From Ulvibacterium marinum (GTDB taxonomy: Bacteria; Bacteroidota; Bacteroidia; Flavobacteriales; Flavobacteriaceae): a DNA stretch of 64,000 bases. Shown piece after piece: positions 8,315 to 16,748 of the stretch. A program made the translations under genes and the position numbers. The notes beneath the pieces were generated by a model. It searched no databases. It was not told the origin of the DNA and saw nothing but the letters and a program-made list of their open reading frames with translations. The stretch lies in contig NZ_RBCJ01000004.1 in assembly GCF_003626755.1 (NCBI RefSeq), positions 124,001 to 188,000 of the forward strand, given 5' to 3'. Numbering within the stretch: the stretch's first letter is position 1; the number at the start of each line of letters is the position of its first letter.

Positions 8315-9559
8315 ATGCATTTAAATCTTAAACAGATTTTCTTGTTTTTTTTTGTGTCCTCCATGTTCGCTCAGGTTCAGGAAGAAATAGACCCGCCCTC
8401 AAATATCAAATCTATCATTTTTAAAGGGCCTACGGAAGATCAATTTCCCGTGGCCCAAATCGGTGAACCTATTTATTTGGAGTTTGATGACATCCTGGCC
8501 ATTGAGCAAGATTACTATTATAAGATTGTTCATTGTGATTACGATTGGACCCCATCGGACCTATTAAAATCGCAATACCTCAGCGGGGTGGATAACCAGC
8601 GAATTATAGATTACGAGAACAGCTATACTACTTTGCAGCCCTATTCTAATTATCGCCTCACCATACCCAATGAAAATGTGCGCCTAAAAGTGAGCGGCAA
8701 CTATCTTATAGAGATTTACAACAGCAGTTATGAGCTTCAATTCTCTAGAAGGTTTGTGGTCTACAAAGATCTGGTAAAGGTTGGAGGGACCATAAAACGT
8801 TCTCGCGACTTTAATTTTTTGAACGAAAAACAGGTAGTCCAATTCAATATCAATGCCGGTAATTTTCAATTGGTAAATCCTAAGAAAGAGGTAAAAGTGG
8901 CCATTATACAGAATTATTACTGGCCAACCACTTTATATAACATTAAACCGCAATTTACGATAGGCAACGAACTTGTGTACAAGTACGATCAGGAGACCAG
9001 TTTTTTTGGGGGAAACGAGTTTCTCAATTTTGACACCAGCGATTTAAGGGCGCCAAGCGCGCAGATATCGCGTATAGAAATCGGGGATTTATACCAGCAT
9101 TATCTATTCAGTGATGATTATAGGTTTGACGAACCCTATACCTATTTTCCCGACATTAACGGGGATTTTGTGGTTCGTACCCTTCAGGGCACTGAAAATT
9201 CCCGTGAGGCGGAATATACCAATGTACATTTTAGCCTTCCTTACGACGCAATTTTGGAATTGGATGAGGTATATATTTTTGGCAAATACAACAATTACGC
9301 CCTGTTGGAAGAGAACAAAATGACCTACAACGAGGATACTGGAATGATGGAGGCCGAAATTGGATTTAAACAGGGCTTCTACAATTATAAATACGTATTA
9401 AAGCGGGAAGGCGGGATTATAGATTTAAACACAGTCTGTGGTAATTTCCACTTTACCGAGAACACATATCTAATTTTGGTATACTATCGAAATTTTGGCG
9501 ATCTCTACGATAGTATTATTGGCGTAGGTTCTACAAACTCGCGCAATATCAGCAATTAA
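8315..9559 (+). CDS. Type IX secretion plug-type protein (DUF5103 family)
   Basis: A 414-residue exported protein. The signal peptide covers about 1-19, with cleavage near MFAQVQ. The pattern matches the DUF5103 family: IKSIIFKGP, then YYKIVHCDYDWTPSDLLKSQYL, GNYLIEIYN, and VQFNINAGNF. Members of this family were described as the plug protein that closes the SprA translocon of the type IX secretion system. An immunoglobulin-like C-terminal part is suggested by FSLPYDAILELDEVYIFGKY. It is a single gene, divergent from nqrA, with its own candidate -7 box. T9SS use in this organism is supported by porT at 26918. Confidence 0.85.
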   Translation: MHLNLKQIFLFFFVSSMFAQVQEEIDPPSNIKSIIFKGPTEDQFPVAQIGEPIYLEFDDILAIEQDYYYKIVHCDYDWTPSDLLKSQYLSGVDNQRIIDYENSYTTLQPYSNYRLTIPNENVRLKVSGNYLIEIYNSSYELQFSRRFVVYKDLVKVGGTIKRSRDFNFLNEKQVVQFNINAGNFQLVNPKKEVKVAIIQNYYWPTTLYNIKPQFTIGNELVYKYDQETSFFGGNEFLNFDTSDLRAPSAQISRIEIGDLYQHYLFSDDYRFDEPYTYFPDINGDFVVRTLQGTENSREAEYTNVHFSLPYDAILELDEVYIFGKYNNYALLEENKMTYNEDTGMMEAEIGFKQGFYNYKYVLKREGGIIDLNTVCGNFHFTENTYLILVYYRNFGDLYDSIIGVGSTNSRNISN

Positions 9560-9586
9560 CGTATATTTATTCTTCATTCCAAACCT

Positions 9587-10714
9587 ATGATGAAGAACAA
9601 ACCGGCCATCACTTCCAGAGGTAGATATCAACTTAAATATCGAGGAACCGAATGTTTAAACTGTGGACATCCGTTGGACCTCAGCGATAAGTATTGCCCA
9701 AATTGTTCGCAGGCCAATAGCACTAAAAAATTGACGATCAAGGATTATTTTGATGAGTTTTTTTCCAATATGCTGTCCTATGATTCCAAACTTCTAAAAA
9801 CACTGTCCGCCCTATTAATTAGGCCTGGCAAAATTACAAGGGATTATGTGGATGGAAAAAGGATGTCCTATACCAATCCATTCCGATTTTTATTAAGCCT
9901 TGCCATTATCTATTTTTTGATTCAAAATTTTAGTGGAAATTTCTCGGAATTGGATAAATACGGGGTGGACAAACAGGCCAGTCCGATTGATTTTCAAGGT
10001 CCGTTTGGCATAGAGCTAGATGTTGGGGACGAGAATAGGGAAGAAGCAATAAAGGTTTTGGATTCCATAGGAATTTCAGAACAGTTGGATCGCGTAGTAG
10101 ATTATAGGGATTCATTGATTATGGAAAATCCCCAGGCCCATTTTGCATCCCTAGATAGTCTAGATTTTAGTGATCGTTTCTACACAAAGGCAGAATTTTT
10201 CAATACGCTGATTCGAAAAGATGGGGTGTACACCCTTAAAGATGCTATAGGTAAATACCAAATTCCCGAATCTTTTGAGAATAAGATGTCCTTTGGTGCT
10301 GCAGCAGGTTTTGTAAGGGCCTCACGACAACCGGGAAGTTTTATCAGTTCCTTGATTTCCAAATTACCGTTTGCGGTTTTTTTCTTTCTTCCTGTGTTCA
10401 CACTATTCATTGGGTTGGTATACATCAGGAAAAAATACACTTATACCGATCATCTGGTCTTTAGCTTTCACAATACTTCATTGTTATTTATATTGCTCAT
10501 TATTAGCTATCTGATAGATTCTATACTCAACGTTAGCGGTAACTGGATTTTTATCACCGTATTTTCCATATATCTGCTAAAGGCCATGCGGAAATTCTAT
10601 CAACAAGGCGCCTTTAAAACTATTGTTAAATATCTTTTTCTGAACGCGATTTTTTTTATTTTAGCAATGTTCGGTGTAGTGTTTCTCCTAGCGGGAAACA
10701 TTTTTACATATTAG
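9587..10714 (+). CDS. DUF3667 membrane protein with N-terminal zinc ribbon
   Basis: A 375-residue protein. A zinc-ribbon pair (CLNCG and CPNCSQ, about residues 22-43) is followed by the DUF3667 segment TIKDYFDEFFSNM...LLIRPGKITRDYVDGKRMSYTNPFRFLLSLAIIYF. The C-terminal half carries about four membrane helices (about 266-372). Function is unknown in the family, which is common in Bacteroidota. The start is one of two adjacent ATGs (9587 or 9590). It begins 27 nt after the T9SS plug-type gene and is followed within 6 nt by apaG, so the three could be read together. Confidence 0.82.
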   Translation: MMKNKPAITSRGRYQLKYRGTECLNCGHPLDLSDKYCPNCSQANSTKKLTIKDYFDEFFSNMLSYDSKLLKTLSALLIRPGKITRDYVDGKRMSYTNPFRFLLSLAIIYFLIQNFSGNFSELDKYGVDKQASPIDFQGPFGIELDVGDENREEAIKVLDSIGISEQLDRVVDYRDSLIMENPQAHFASLDSLDFSDRFYTKAEFFNTLIRKDGVYTLKDAIGKYQIPESFENKMSFGAAAGFVRASRQPGSFISSLISKLPFAVFFFLPVFTLFIGLVYIRKKYTYTDHLVFSFHNTSLLFILLIISYLIDSILNVSGNWIFITVFSIYLLKAMRKFYQQGAFKTIVKYLFLNAIFFILAMFGVVFLLAGNIFTY

Positions 10715-10720
10715 ACAACT

Positions 10721-11107
10721 ATGATTACTCAAGTAACCAAGGGAATAAAGATTTCGGTACATACTAGTTTTGAGGGTACTTTCTTCAAAAACTACAAAAT
10801 GCATTTTGCTTTCGGTTATACCATCACCATAGAGAACCAAAGTAAGGATTCCGTTCAATTGACCTCCCGTCATTGGCAGATATATGATGCCCTTAACGAT
10901 CTGGAAATTCTTGATGGCGAAGGGGTTATCGGCAAGAAACCCGTAATAAGGCCGGGCGAATCCCATACCTATAATTCAGGTTGTTTGTTGGCCTCCCCCA
11001 TAGGTGCCATGAAGGGTCATTACAATATGGTGAATTTTAGTTCCACGGAGAAATTTAGGGTCTATATCCCTACCTTCAAATTTCATGCTCCCTTTGCGTT
11101 AAATTGA
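10721..11107 (+). CDS. apaG: ApaG-domain protein
   Basis: A 128-residue fibronectin-III-like single-domain protein of the ApaG family. Family motifs are FAFGYTITIENQS, SRHWQIYDA, VVGEGVIGKKPVIRPGE-type (seen here as EGVIGKKPVIRPGES) and the ending KFHAPFALN. In enterobacteria apaG mutants show altered Co2+/Mg2+ phenotypes; the biochemical role is unsettled. It starts 6 nt after the DUF3667 gene. Confidence 0.95.
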   Translation: MITQVTKGIKISVHTSFEGTFFKNYKMHFAFGYTITIENQSKDSVQLTSRHWQIYDALNDLEILDGEGVIGKKPVIRPGESHTYNSGCLLASPIGAMKGHYNMVNFSSTEKFRVYIPTFKFHAPFALN

Positions 11108-11154
11108 AACGTATATTTAAGTCTTTATTAGTTTTTAATCGACTTCCCATTTAG

Positions 11155-11162
11155 TACCTTTG
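11155..11162 (+). promoter_or_regulatory. Candidate -7 box upstream of pruA
   Basis: TACCTTTG matches TAnnTTTG and lies 31 nt before the pruA ATG at 11194. A T-rich tract lies upstream, but no exact -33 TTG is visible at the expected spacing. Confidence 0.4.
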
Positions 11163-11193
11163 CTGCGATTTTTAACACCTAAAAAATAGCATT

Positions 11194-12822
11194 ATGGGCA
11201 AGGGTTTTTTTCAAGTACCTACAGCACTTAACGAGCCAATAAAAAGTTATGCTCCCGGCACTTCGGAAAGGGATGCAGTACTACAGCAATACCAAGCTTA
11301 TTTTAACGGAAAAGTGGAAGTTCCGCTTTATATAGGAAGCGAAGAAATACGCACCGGAAACACCAAGCCTATGTCCCCACCTCATGACCATGGGCATAGT
11401 GTGGGCAAATATCATCTAGCCGAAAAACAGCATGTGGAAAAGGCCATCAAAAATTGTCTTGAGGCCAGAACCGCCTGGGCAGATCTGACCTGGGAACAGC
11501 GTGCGGCCATATTTTTAAAAGCAGCAGAACTTATTGCCGGACCCTATCGGGCAAAGATGAACACCGCCACCATGATCGCACAGTCCAAGACTATTCATCA
11601 AGCCGAAATTGATGCTGCCTGCGAATTGATAGATTTTCTAAGGTTCAATGTGGAATATATGTCCCAGATTTACGAGGAGCAGCCGGATTCTGCCGAAGGA
11701 ATCTGGAACCGGGTGGAATATCGCCCTTTAGAAGGTTTTGTATATGCCATTACCCCTTTCAACTTTACGGCGATTGCCGGGAACCTGCCTGCGAGTGCAG
11801 CCATGATGGGAAATGTGGTAGTGTGGAAACCTAGCGATCATCAAATATTCTCGGCAAAGGTAATTATGGATGTCTTTAAGGAGGCAGGGCTTCCAGATGG
11901 GGTCATCAATATGGTTTATGGCGATCCTGTAATGATAACGGATACCGTTTTGGAAAGCCCCGATTTTGCGGGTATCCATTTTACCGGCTCCACCCATGTC
12001 TTCAAAGAACTGTGGAAAAAAATAGGGAACAATATCCATACCTATAAAACCTATCCAAGAATCGTTGGCGAAACGGGAGGAAAGGACTTTATTATTGCCC
12101 ATCCCACGGCCAAACCAGAGCAAGTAGCTACTGCTATAACCAGAGGGGCATTCGAATTCCAGGGCCAAAAGTGTAGTGCAGCCTCCAGGGTATATTTACC
12201 AAAATCCACCTCAAAGGAAGTATTGGATTTGGTGAAGAAAGATATCGGGTCCTTTAACCAACCGGGTTCTCCAGAGGATATGTCCAACTTTATTACCGCC
12301 GTTATCCATGAGGGTTCTTTTGATAAATTGGCCAAATACATAGATGAAGCCAAAAAGGACGCGGAAGCCGAAATCGTTGCCGGAGGCGGATATGACAAAT
12401 CCAAAGGTTACTTTGTGGAACCCACGGTTATTGTGACCTCAAATCCGCATTATACAACTATGAAAACGGAATTGTTCGGTCCGGTGGTCACCGTATATGT
12501 CTATGAGGACAAAGACTGGAGCAAAACACTAAAACTGGTAGATTCCACTTCGGAGTACGCGTTGACCGGGGCAGTTTTGGCAACGGATCGGTACGCCATC
12601 GATCAAGCTACCAAAGCCCTTCAAAATTGCGCGGGAAACTTTTATATCAATGACAAACCGACAGGTGCGGTGGTAGGCCAACAGCCTTTTGGAGGAGCAC
12701 GTGCTTCTGGCACCAATGATAAGGCTGGTTCCGCCCAGAATCTATTACGTTGGGTTTCCCCAAGATTGATCAAGGAAACCTTTGTAACACCTGAGGATTA
12801 CAGGTACCCCTTTTTGGGATAA
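11194..12822 (+). CDS. pruA: L-glutamate gamma-semialdehyde dehydrogenase (P5C dehydrogenase)
   Basis: NAD-dependent aldehyde dehydrogenase that converts glutamate semialdehyde to glutamate in proline catabolism. At 542 residues it is the stand-alone, single-domain form, not the PutA fusion. Visible motifs are the substrate/NAD segment ITPFNFTAIAGNLP, the general-base region VGETGGKDFIIAHP and the catalytic cysteine in FEFQGQKCSAASRVY. The C-terminal part is FGGARASGTNDKAG, and the protein ends in PRLIKETF. A putative promoter precedes it; no proline dehydrogenase gene is adjacent. Confidence 0.96.
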   Translation: MGKGFFQVPTALNEPIKSYAPGTSERDAVLQQYQAYFNGKVEVPLYIGSEEIRTGNTKPMSPPHDHGHSVGKYHLAEKQHVEKAIKNCLEARTAWADLTWEQRAAIFLKAAELIAGPYRAKMNTATMIAQSKTIHQAEIDAACELIDFLRFNVEYMSQIYEEQPDSAEGIWNRVEYRPLEGFVYAITPFNFTAIAGNLPASAAMMGNVVVWKPSDHQIFSAKVIMDVFKEAGLPDGVINMVYGDPVMITDTVLESPDFAGIHFTGSTHVFKELWKKIGNNIHTYKTYPRIVGETGGKDFIIAHPTAKPEQVATAITRGAFEFQGQKCSAASRVYLPKSTSKEVLDLVKKDIGSFNQPGSPEDMSNFITAVIHEGSFDKLAKYIDEAKKDAEAEIVAGGGYDKSKGYFVEPTVIVTSNPHYTTMKTELFGPVVTVYVYEDKDWSKTLKLVDSTSEYALTGAVLATDRYAIDQATKALQNCAGNFYINDKPTGAVVGQQPFGGARASGTNDKAGSAQNLLRWVSPRLIKETFVTPEDYRYPFLG

Positions 12823-12946
12823 GTCGGTCTAAAACGGTATTTCCAAATTTTATAGGAAATAGTGCTCGGTTTTTAATACCTTGTAAGCTACATAGTTATC
12901 CGCTATGTCTAGCGAACAATTTTTAACAACTCAAAACACTTAGAAA

Positions 12947-13459
12947 ATGAAAAAATTAACTGTATTTGCTACGTTTCTGATGGTGGCCATGACGTATGCG
13001 CAAGATACTATGGTCCAAAGCACCATCCAGGGAATGCTTACCTACAACCAAGGGCAGGTAATATCACTTGCAGAAGCCTTTTCCGAGGAACAATACGACT
13101 GGCGTCCTGCTGAGGGCATTCGCTCAGTGGGAGAATCCCTTTTACATATTGCCGGAGCCAACTATTATTTGGCCTCCAAATTGGGTTTTGCCCCTCCAGA
13201 GGATGTTGATATGATGAACATTGAAAAAATCAAGGGAAAGGAAAATGTTTTGGCAGCCTTAAAAAAATCGAACGAGTTTATCCTTGAAAAGATGACCATG
13301 GTGGAGAATGACAAACTTAATGAGGAAGTTGATTTTGGTTTCGGTAAATTCAGCCGACTTTCCGGTCTTTTAATCGTCCTGGAGCACAATGGGGAGCACA
13401 AGGGGCAATTGATCGCCTATGCTCGATCCAATGACGTAACTCCTCCTTGGAGCAAATAA
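12947..13459 (+). CDS. Exported DinB-like four-helix protein
   Basis: A 170-residue protein with a signal peptide (MKKLTVFATFLMVAMTYAQ) and a DinB_2-type helical bundle. The putative metal-binding histidines are spaced as in the family: SVGESLLHIAGANYYL and the C-terminal LEHNGEHKGQLIAYAR. DinB-fold proteins are metal-dependent; many act as thiol S-transferases or have no known activity. Export is typical of the Bacteroidota versions. A strong terminator follows 25 nt after the stop. Confidence 0.85.
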   Translation: MKKLTVFATFLMVAMTYAQDTMVQSTIQGMLTYNQGQVISLAEAFSEEQYDWRPAEGIRSVGESLLHIAGANYYLASKLGFAPPEDVDMMNIEKIKGKENVLAALKKSNEFILEKMTMVENDKLNEEVDFGFGKFSRLSGLLIVLEHNGEHKGQLIAYARSNDVTPPWSK

Positions 13460-13484
13460 CATAAATAAAAAGAATCAACTATTT

Positions 13485-13517
13485 AACCTCCAAGGGCATG
13501 GCCTTTGGAGGTTTTTT
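13485..13517 (+). terminator. Rho-independent terminator after the DinB-like gene
   Basis: The stem AACCTCCAA pairs with TTTGGAGGTT across a short loop and is followed by a run of six T. Confidence 0.85.
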
Positions 13518-13565
13518 ACGCAACCATTTGTCAGTAGGGTATCTACTATTAAAGAAAGATTCCCT

Positions 13566-13943
13566 ATGAAAATAGCTCTAAATGTATTAGTCGCACTGCT
13601 TGTACTCCAGTCTTGTTCAGATGATGATGATATGATAAGACCGGCCTGTGGGGTGGACAATCCCGCAAAGGAGCTATCTTGGCTTAGAACAGAAATAGAT
13701 AACAGGGAAGCCAACATTACCGAAGATACCAAATATTGCTACATTACCCAAGGTGAATACGAAGGGCAGACGGTATTTGTATATTGGGACTGTAACCCTT
13801 TGATTGACAAGAACATTCCTGTCTTTGACTGTGATGGCAATATGCTCGGTGGCACTCCGGAAAATCCAATTTCTCTTGATGATTTGGAAAATCAGATAAT
13901 CATTTGGAAACCCGCTCTTTTTGTCTGTGAACCAATGCTCTAG
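13566..13943 (+). CDS. Small lipoprotein, function unknown
   Basis: A 125-residue protein with a lipoprotein signal (MKIALNVLVALLVLQSC, Cys17) followed by an Asp-rich stretch (SDDDDM). The mature part has six cysteines and reads like a small beta domain (KYCYITQGEYEGQTVFVYWDC). Short lipoproteins of this kind are common in flavobacteria; I do not recognise a family function. It lies alone, 49 nt after a terminator. Confidence 0.7.
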   Translation: MKIALNVLVALLVLQSCSDDDDMIRPACGVDNPAKELSWLRTEIDNREANITEDTKYCYITQGEYEGQTVFVYWDCNPLIDKNIPVFDCDGNMLGGTPENPISLDDLENQIIIWKPALFVCEPML

Positions 13944-14661
13944 TTTAAAGCGGATAAATCCATAGTTTTTAAAGAAGCAATGAAATTGCAAACTGTTATT
14001 GTGTTACTAAGTTGTTCGGTTATTCTGTAGGCTCGTCATAATAACTCAATAATCTTTAACTCAATAACGCTTAGGGCTAAAATGTTTATGGAAACTAAAG
14101 TAGCTGCAATGAAATTGCAGGGTTTTAACCCTTAACTAGAAAATAAATTTTTAGACGGCAAGATTTTGCCTGCATCCCCGAGCGGTATTCGATTTAAAAC
14201 CGGCCGAAATAGATTCTTATTGCCCGGAAAAATCTTTGACAATGCGTTTCCGTACAATTTAAATGTAAATTTAACGTTAATTAATTGTAAATTAAAAGTA
14301 ACTTATCTAATTTTATAATGCCTTAGACTTTGAATAATATGCAAGTAAAAAACAATCATAAAGCGAAAAATTCAGTATCCGATTCTATTTTTCAAAATAT
14401 TTGGAACTACATGAAGAGTTACGCCAGAAAATGTAGGAACTCTTACTATCGCTTGTTAAGTCTATAGCCCGATTGTTGAACTTCAGCTGGAGTTATTTCG
14501 CTTATCGCATTGAAAAATCCCATTCAGAATTCTCCAACAATCCAAAAGTCTGCGCAATATTTATCCTTTCAATGCTTTTGACCATACTTCTCCTTTTTAT
14601 CCAATAATACCACTATTTTTGAAGGCTAACACGTCACTTTTTTAGTTCAGAGAATAGAGTA
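13944..14661. other. 718-bp gene-free stretch with hairpins and a possible broken ORF
   Basis: No convincing intact gene is present. The stretch holds two copies of the hairpin-forming GCAATGAAATTGC (at about 13977 and 14106) and a direct repeat TAACTCAATAA (about 14042 and 14058). It also holds a GGCAA/TTGCC hairpin at about 14157 and a very AT-rich tract with overlapping inverted repeats at 14260-14300. From 14339 a 42-codon ORF starts with ATG and stops at 14467. In the next frame an open stretch (14437-14607) continues into a plausible membrane tail (CAIFILSMLLTILLLFIQ). The repeats could be regulator sites for the AraC-type gene at 14662. Confidence 0.5.
14339..14607 (+). pseudogene. Possible frameshifted small membrane protein
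   Basis: ATG at 14339 opens 42 codons ending at TAG 14465-14467. The +2 frame is open from 14437 to TAA 14605-14607 and ends with a hydrophobic segment of about 18 residues after a basic/aromatic stretch (FSWSYFAYRIEKS). Joining the two frames around 14440-14460 would give one protein of about 90 residues. This could be a decayed gene or chance; no family is recognised. Confidence 0.25.
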
Positions 14662-15630
14662 TTGCAAAATGATATAACCCATAGGGCTTACTTTCTTATC
14701 CCTCCTGAAGTTCAATTATTAGACATTGCAGGACCGATACATCTGTTCTATGAAGCCAATGAATACGGAGCTCAATTTGAGAACCATTATCTAAGTCTAA
14801 ATCCCGGTACGGAGGAAATATCCAGTGCAGGTATAGCACTAGCCAAGTTGGAACCTTTTTGGAATTTCACTTTAGGTTCCCATGACTTGCTTTTTATTCC
14901 CGGTTTGGAGTCCCATTTATTTTTTGCAGAGGATTTTAAACGGAAAAACCAACATTTTTTTCGTTGGCTACGTGAACAGTGTCAAAACAATGCAAAAATC
15001 TGTTCCGTTTGTACCGGAACGTATCTCATGGCCTTTGCCGGACTTTTTGATGGAAAAAGCTGCACCACCCATTGGAAGTACTTCCGAGATTTCAAAACCC
15101 GCTTCCCCCAAGTGAAACTGCTATCGGACCGACTCATTGTAAAAGACGGTAATTTGTATTCCAGTGCCGGCGTTTCATCCGGTATTGATCTTGCTTTGTT
15201 TCTTTTGGAGGAAATATATGGTCCCGTTTTTGCGACCAAAATTGCAAAGGAAGTAGTCATTTATCTACGAAGAACAGAAAACGATCCACAACTGAGTGTC
15301 TTCTTGCAGTACAGAAACCATATTGACAATCGTATTCACCAAATACAGGATACATTGGCCCAAAACCTGGACAAAAAACTAAAAATCGAGGAACTTGCCG
15401 AAAACTCCCATATGAGTCCAAGAAATTTAACCCGGGTATTCAAAAAAACCACGGGTATTACCATCGGGGACTATTTGGCCAAGCTTCGTATTGAACATGC
15501 CCTACAATTACTTTCCAACGGTACAAAAGTGAACGCCGTCTCATTGGCATGTGGCCTACAAAGTAGTAATCAATTGCGGTCTTTGCTTAAAAAACATACC
15601 AAATCCCTCCCCTCCCAACTTCGGGAATAA
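14662..15630 (+). CDS. GlxA-type transcriptional regulator (DJ-1/PfpI domain plus AraC HTH)
   Basis: A 322-residue regulator. The N-terminal DJ-1/PfpI domain covers about 7-185, with the nucleophile-elbow cysteine at about 117 in CSVCTGTYLMAFAGL, followed by the GLFDGKSCTTHW segment. The C-terminal AraC/XylS DNA-binding domain covers about 225-322 (IEELAENSHMSPRNLTRVFKK, then a second HTH). No ATG is available: an in-frame stop lies at 14620 and the first usable codon is TTG at 14662. It is followed 80 nt downstream by a gene for an exported DJ-1 domain protein, suggesting that it controls that operon. The ligand is unknown. Confidence 0.88.
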   Translation: MQNDITHRAYFLIPPEVQLLDIAGPIHLFYEANEYGAQFENHYLSLNPGTEEISSAGIALAKLEPFWNFTLGSHDLLFIPGLESHLFFAEDFKRKNQHFFRWLREQCQNNAKICSVCTGTYLMAFAGLFDGKSCTTHWKYFRDFKTRFPQVKLLSDRLIVKDGNLYSSAGVSSGIDLALFLLEEIYGPVFATKIAKEVVIYLRRTENDPQLSVFLQYRNHIDNRIHQIQDTLAQNLDKKLKIEELAENSHMSPRNLTRVFKKTTGITIGDYLAKLRIEHALQLLSNGTKVNAVSLACGLQSSNQLRSLLKKHTKSLPSQLRE

Positions 15631-15710
15631 TTGTCCTGATGCTGCGTATTCTTGTCCTTTGCCAAATAGCATGGGCATGGTAGTTTTGAGGTAACATCAA
15701 AAATCAAAAA

Positions 15711-16748
15711 ATGAACAGATTTGCAATACTAACCGCTCTGTTTTTTGGGACACTTTTTTCCTATGGACAGAGCGGTATCCAAGAATCCGGTGTATATGTT
15801 TGCCCGCCTTGCGGTTTAAGTTGTGATACTGACGAACATAATCGCCCTGGGAGGTGTTCATTTTGCAATATGGTACTCATGAAAAAAGAAGATGTGAAAT
15901 CCATTGCTTTTTATTTACAGGACAGGGTTGAGGTTTTAGATTTCGCCGGGCCAATGGAAGTATTGTCCTATGCAGGTTTTGAAGTATTCACGGTCTCGGA
16001 AAAAAAGGAACCCATAAAGTCACAGGGAATTCTTAACATTATTCCGGATTACTCCATCGATACCGCTCCGGAAGCGGATATTTTGGCTTTTTTTGGAGGT
16101 AATACCTCGCCTACGGTAAAAAACCCAAAGGTCATGGAATGGGTCAAAAAACAAGAACATATCGAATATTATTTTTCAGTTTGCACCGGGGCCTTTATTC
16201 TGGCGGAAGCGGGCATACTGGATGGAAAAACAGCTACGACATTCCATAGCGCATTGGATGATTTACAAAACTCCTATCCTAAAATCAACGTAAATAAAAA
16301 TGTACGTTTTGTTGATAATGGAAACGTAATCACTACGGCGGGAATATCCGCAGGAATAGACGGGGCCTTGCACTTGGTGGCAAAATTACATGGCCTTAAA
16401 GCAGCAAAGCGCATCGCCTATAATATGGAGTATGACAATTGGAAATTAGGCAATGGTCTAATTTTATCCAAGGACAACCCCTATACCGAAAAGGTTGAAC
16501 CATCCTTTTTAAAACATTTTGAAGGCACCTATGAATACGGGGACAATTCACAAATAGAGTTGAAGTATGACAAAACGAAAGGCGATCTTTATGCCATGAT
16601 AAACGAAATCGCTTATCCGGTTTATCATGAATATGAGGATGTATTTTCAAATATTGACCAAGAGCTTATCTTTTTCAAAAGGGACGAGTCCAATCAAATT
16701 AAGGGATATTCGCTTGCCGAGGACAGCACTTTTTCCAGAAAGCTGTGA
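15711..16748 (+). CDS. Exported DJ-1/PfpI protein with N-terminal cysteine-rich metal-binding module
   Basis: A 345-residue protein with a signal peptide (about 1-19). Next comes a heavy-metal-binding-domain-like module (about 27-58) with the pattern CPPC-x3-C, then PGRCSFCNMVL. A DJ-1/PfpI domain follows (about 65-255) with its cysteine at about 158 in FSVCTGAFILAEAG and the downstream GILDGKTATTFHSAL. A C-terminal beta domain of about 75 residues resembles DUF3471-like tails (FEGTYEYGDNSQIELKY). The usual metal module has CPMHPE; here it is replaced by a cysteine-richer CPPC variant, also found in the next gene. The stop codon overlaps the next start (GTGA), so the two are translationally coupled. 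Confidence 0.85.
   Translation: MNRFAILTALFFGTLFSYGQSGIQESGVYVCPPCGLSCDTDEHNRPGRCSFCNMVLMKKEDVKSIAFYLQDRVEVLDFAGPMEVLSYAGFEVFTVSEKKEPIKSQGILNIIPDYSIDTAPEADILAFFGGNTSPTVKNPKVMEWVKKQEHIEYYFSVCTGAFILAEAGILDGKTATTFHSALDDLQNSYPKINVNKNVRFVDNGNVITTAGISAGIDGALHLVAKLHGLKAAKRIAYNMEYDNWKLGNGLILSKDNPYTEKVEPSFLKHFEGTYEYGDNSQIELKYDKTKGDLYAMINEIAYPVYHEYEDVFSNIDQELIFFKRDESNQIKGYSLAEDSTFSRKL

Noticed and set aside
11728..12404. Two minus-strand ORFs inside pruA
   Set aside because: pruA is complete with all motifs. These antisense frames are open only because of its codon use.
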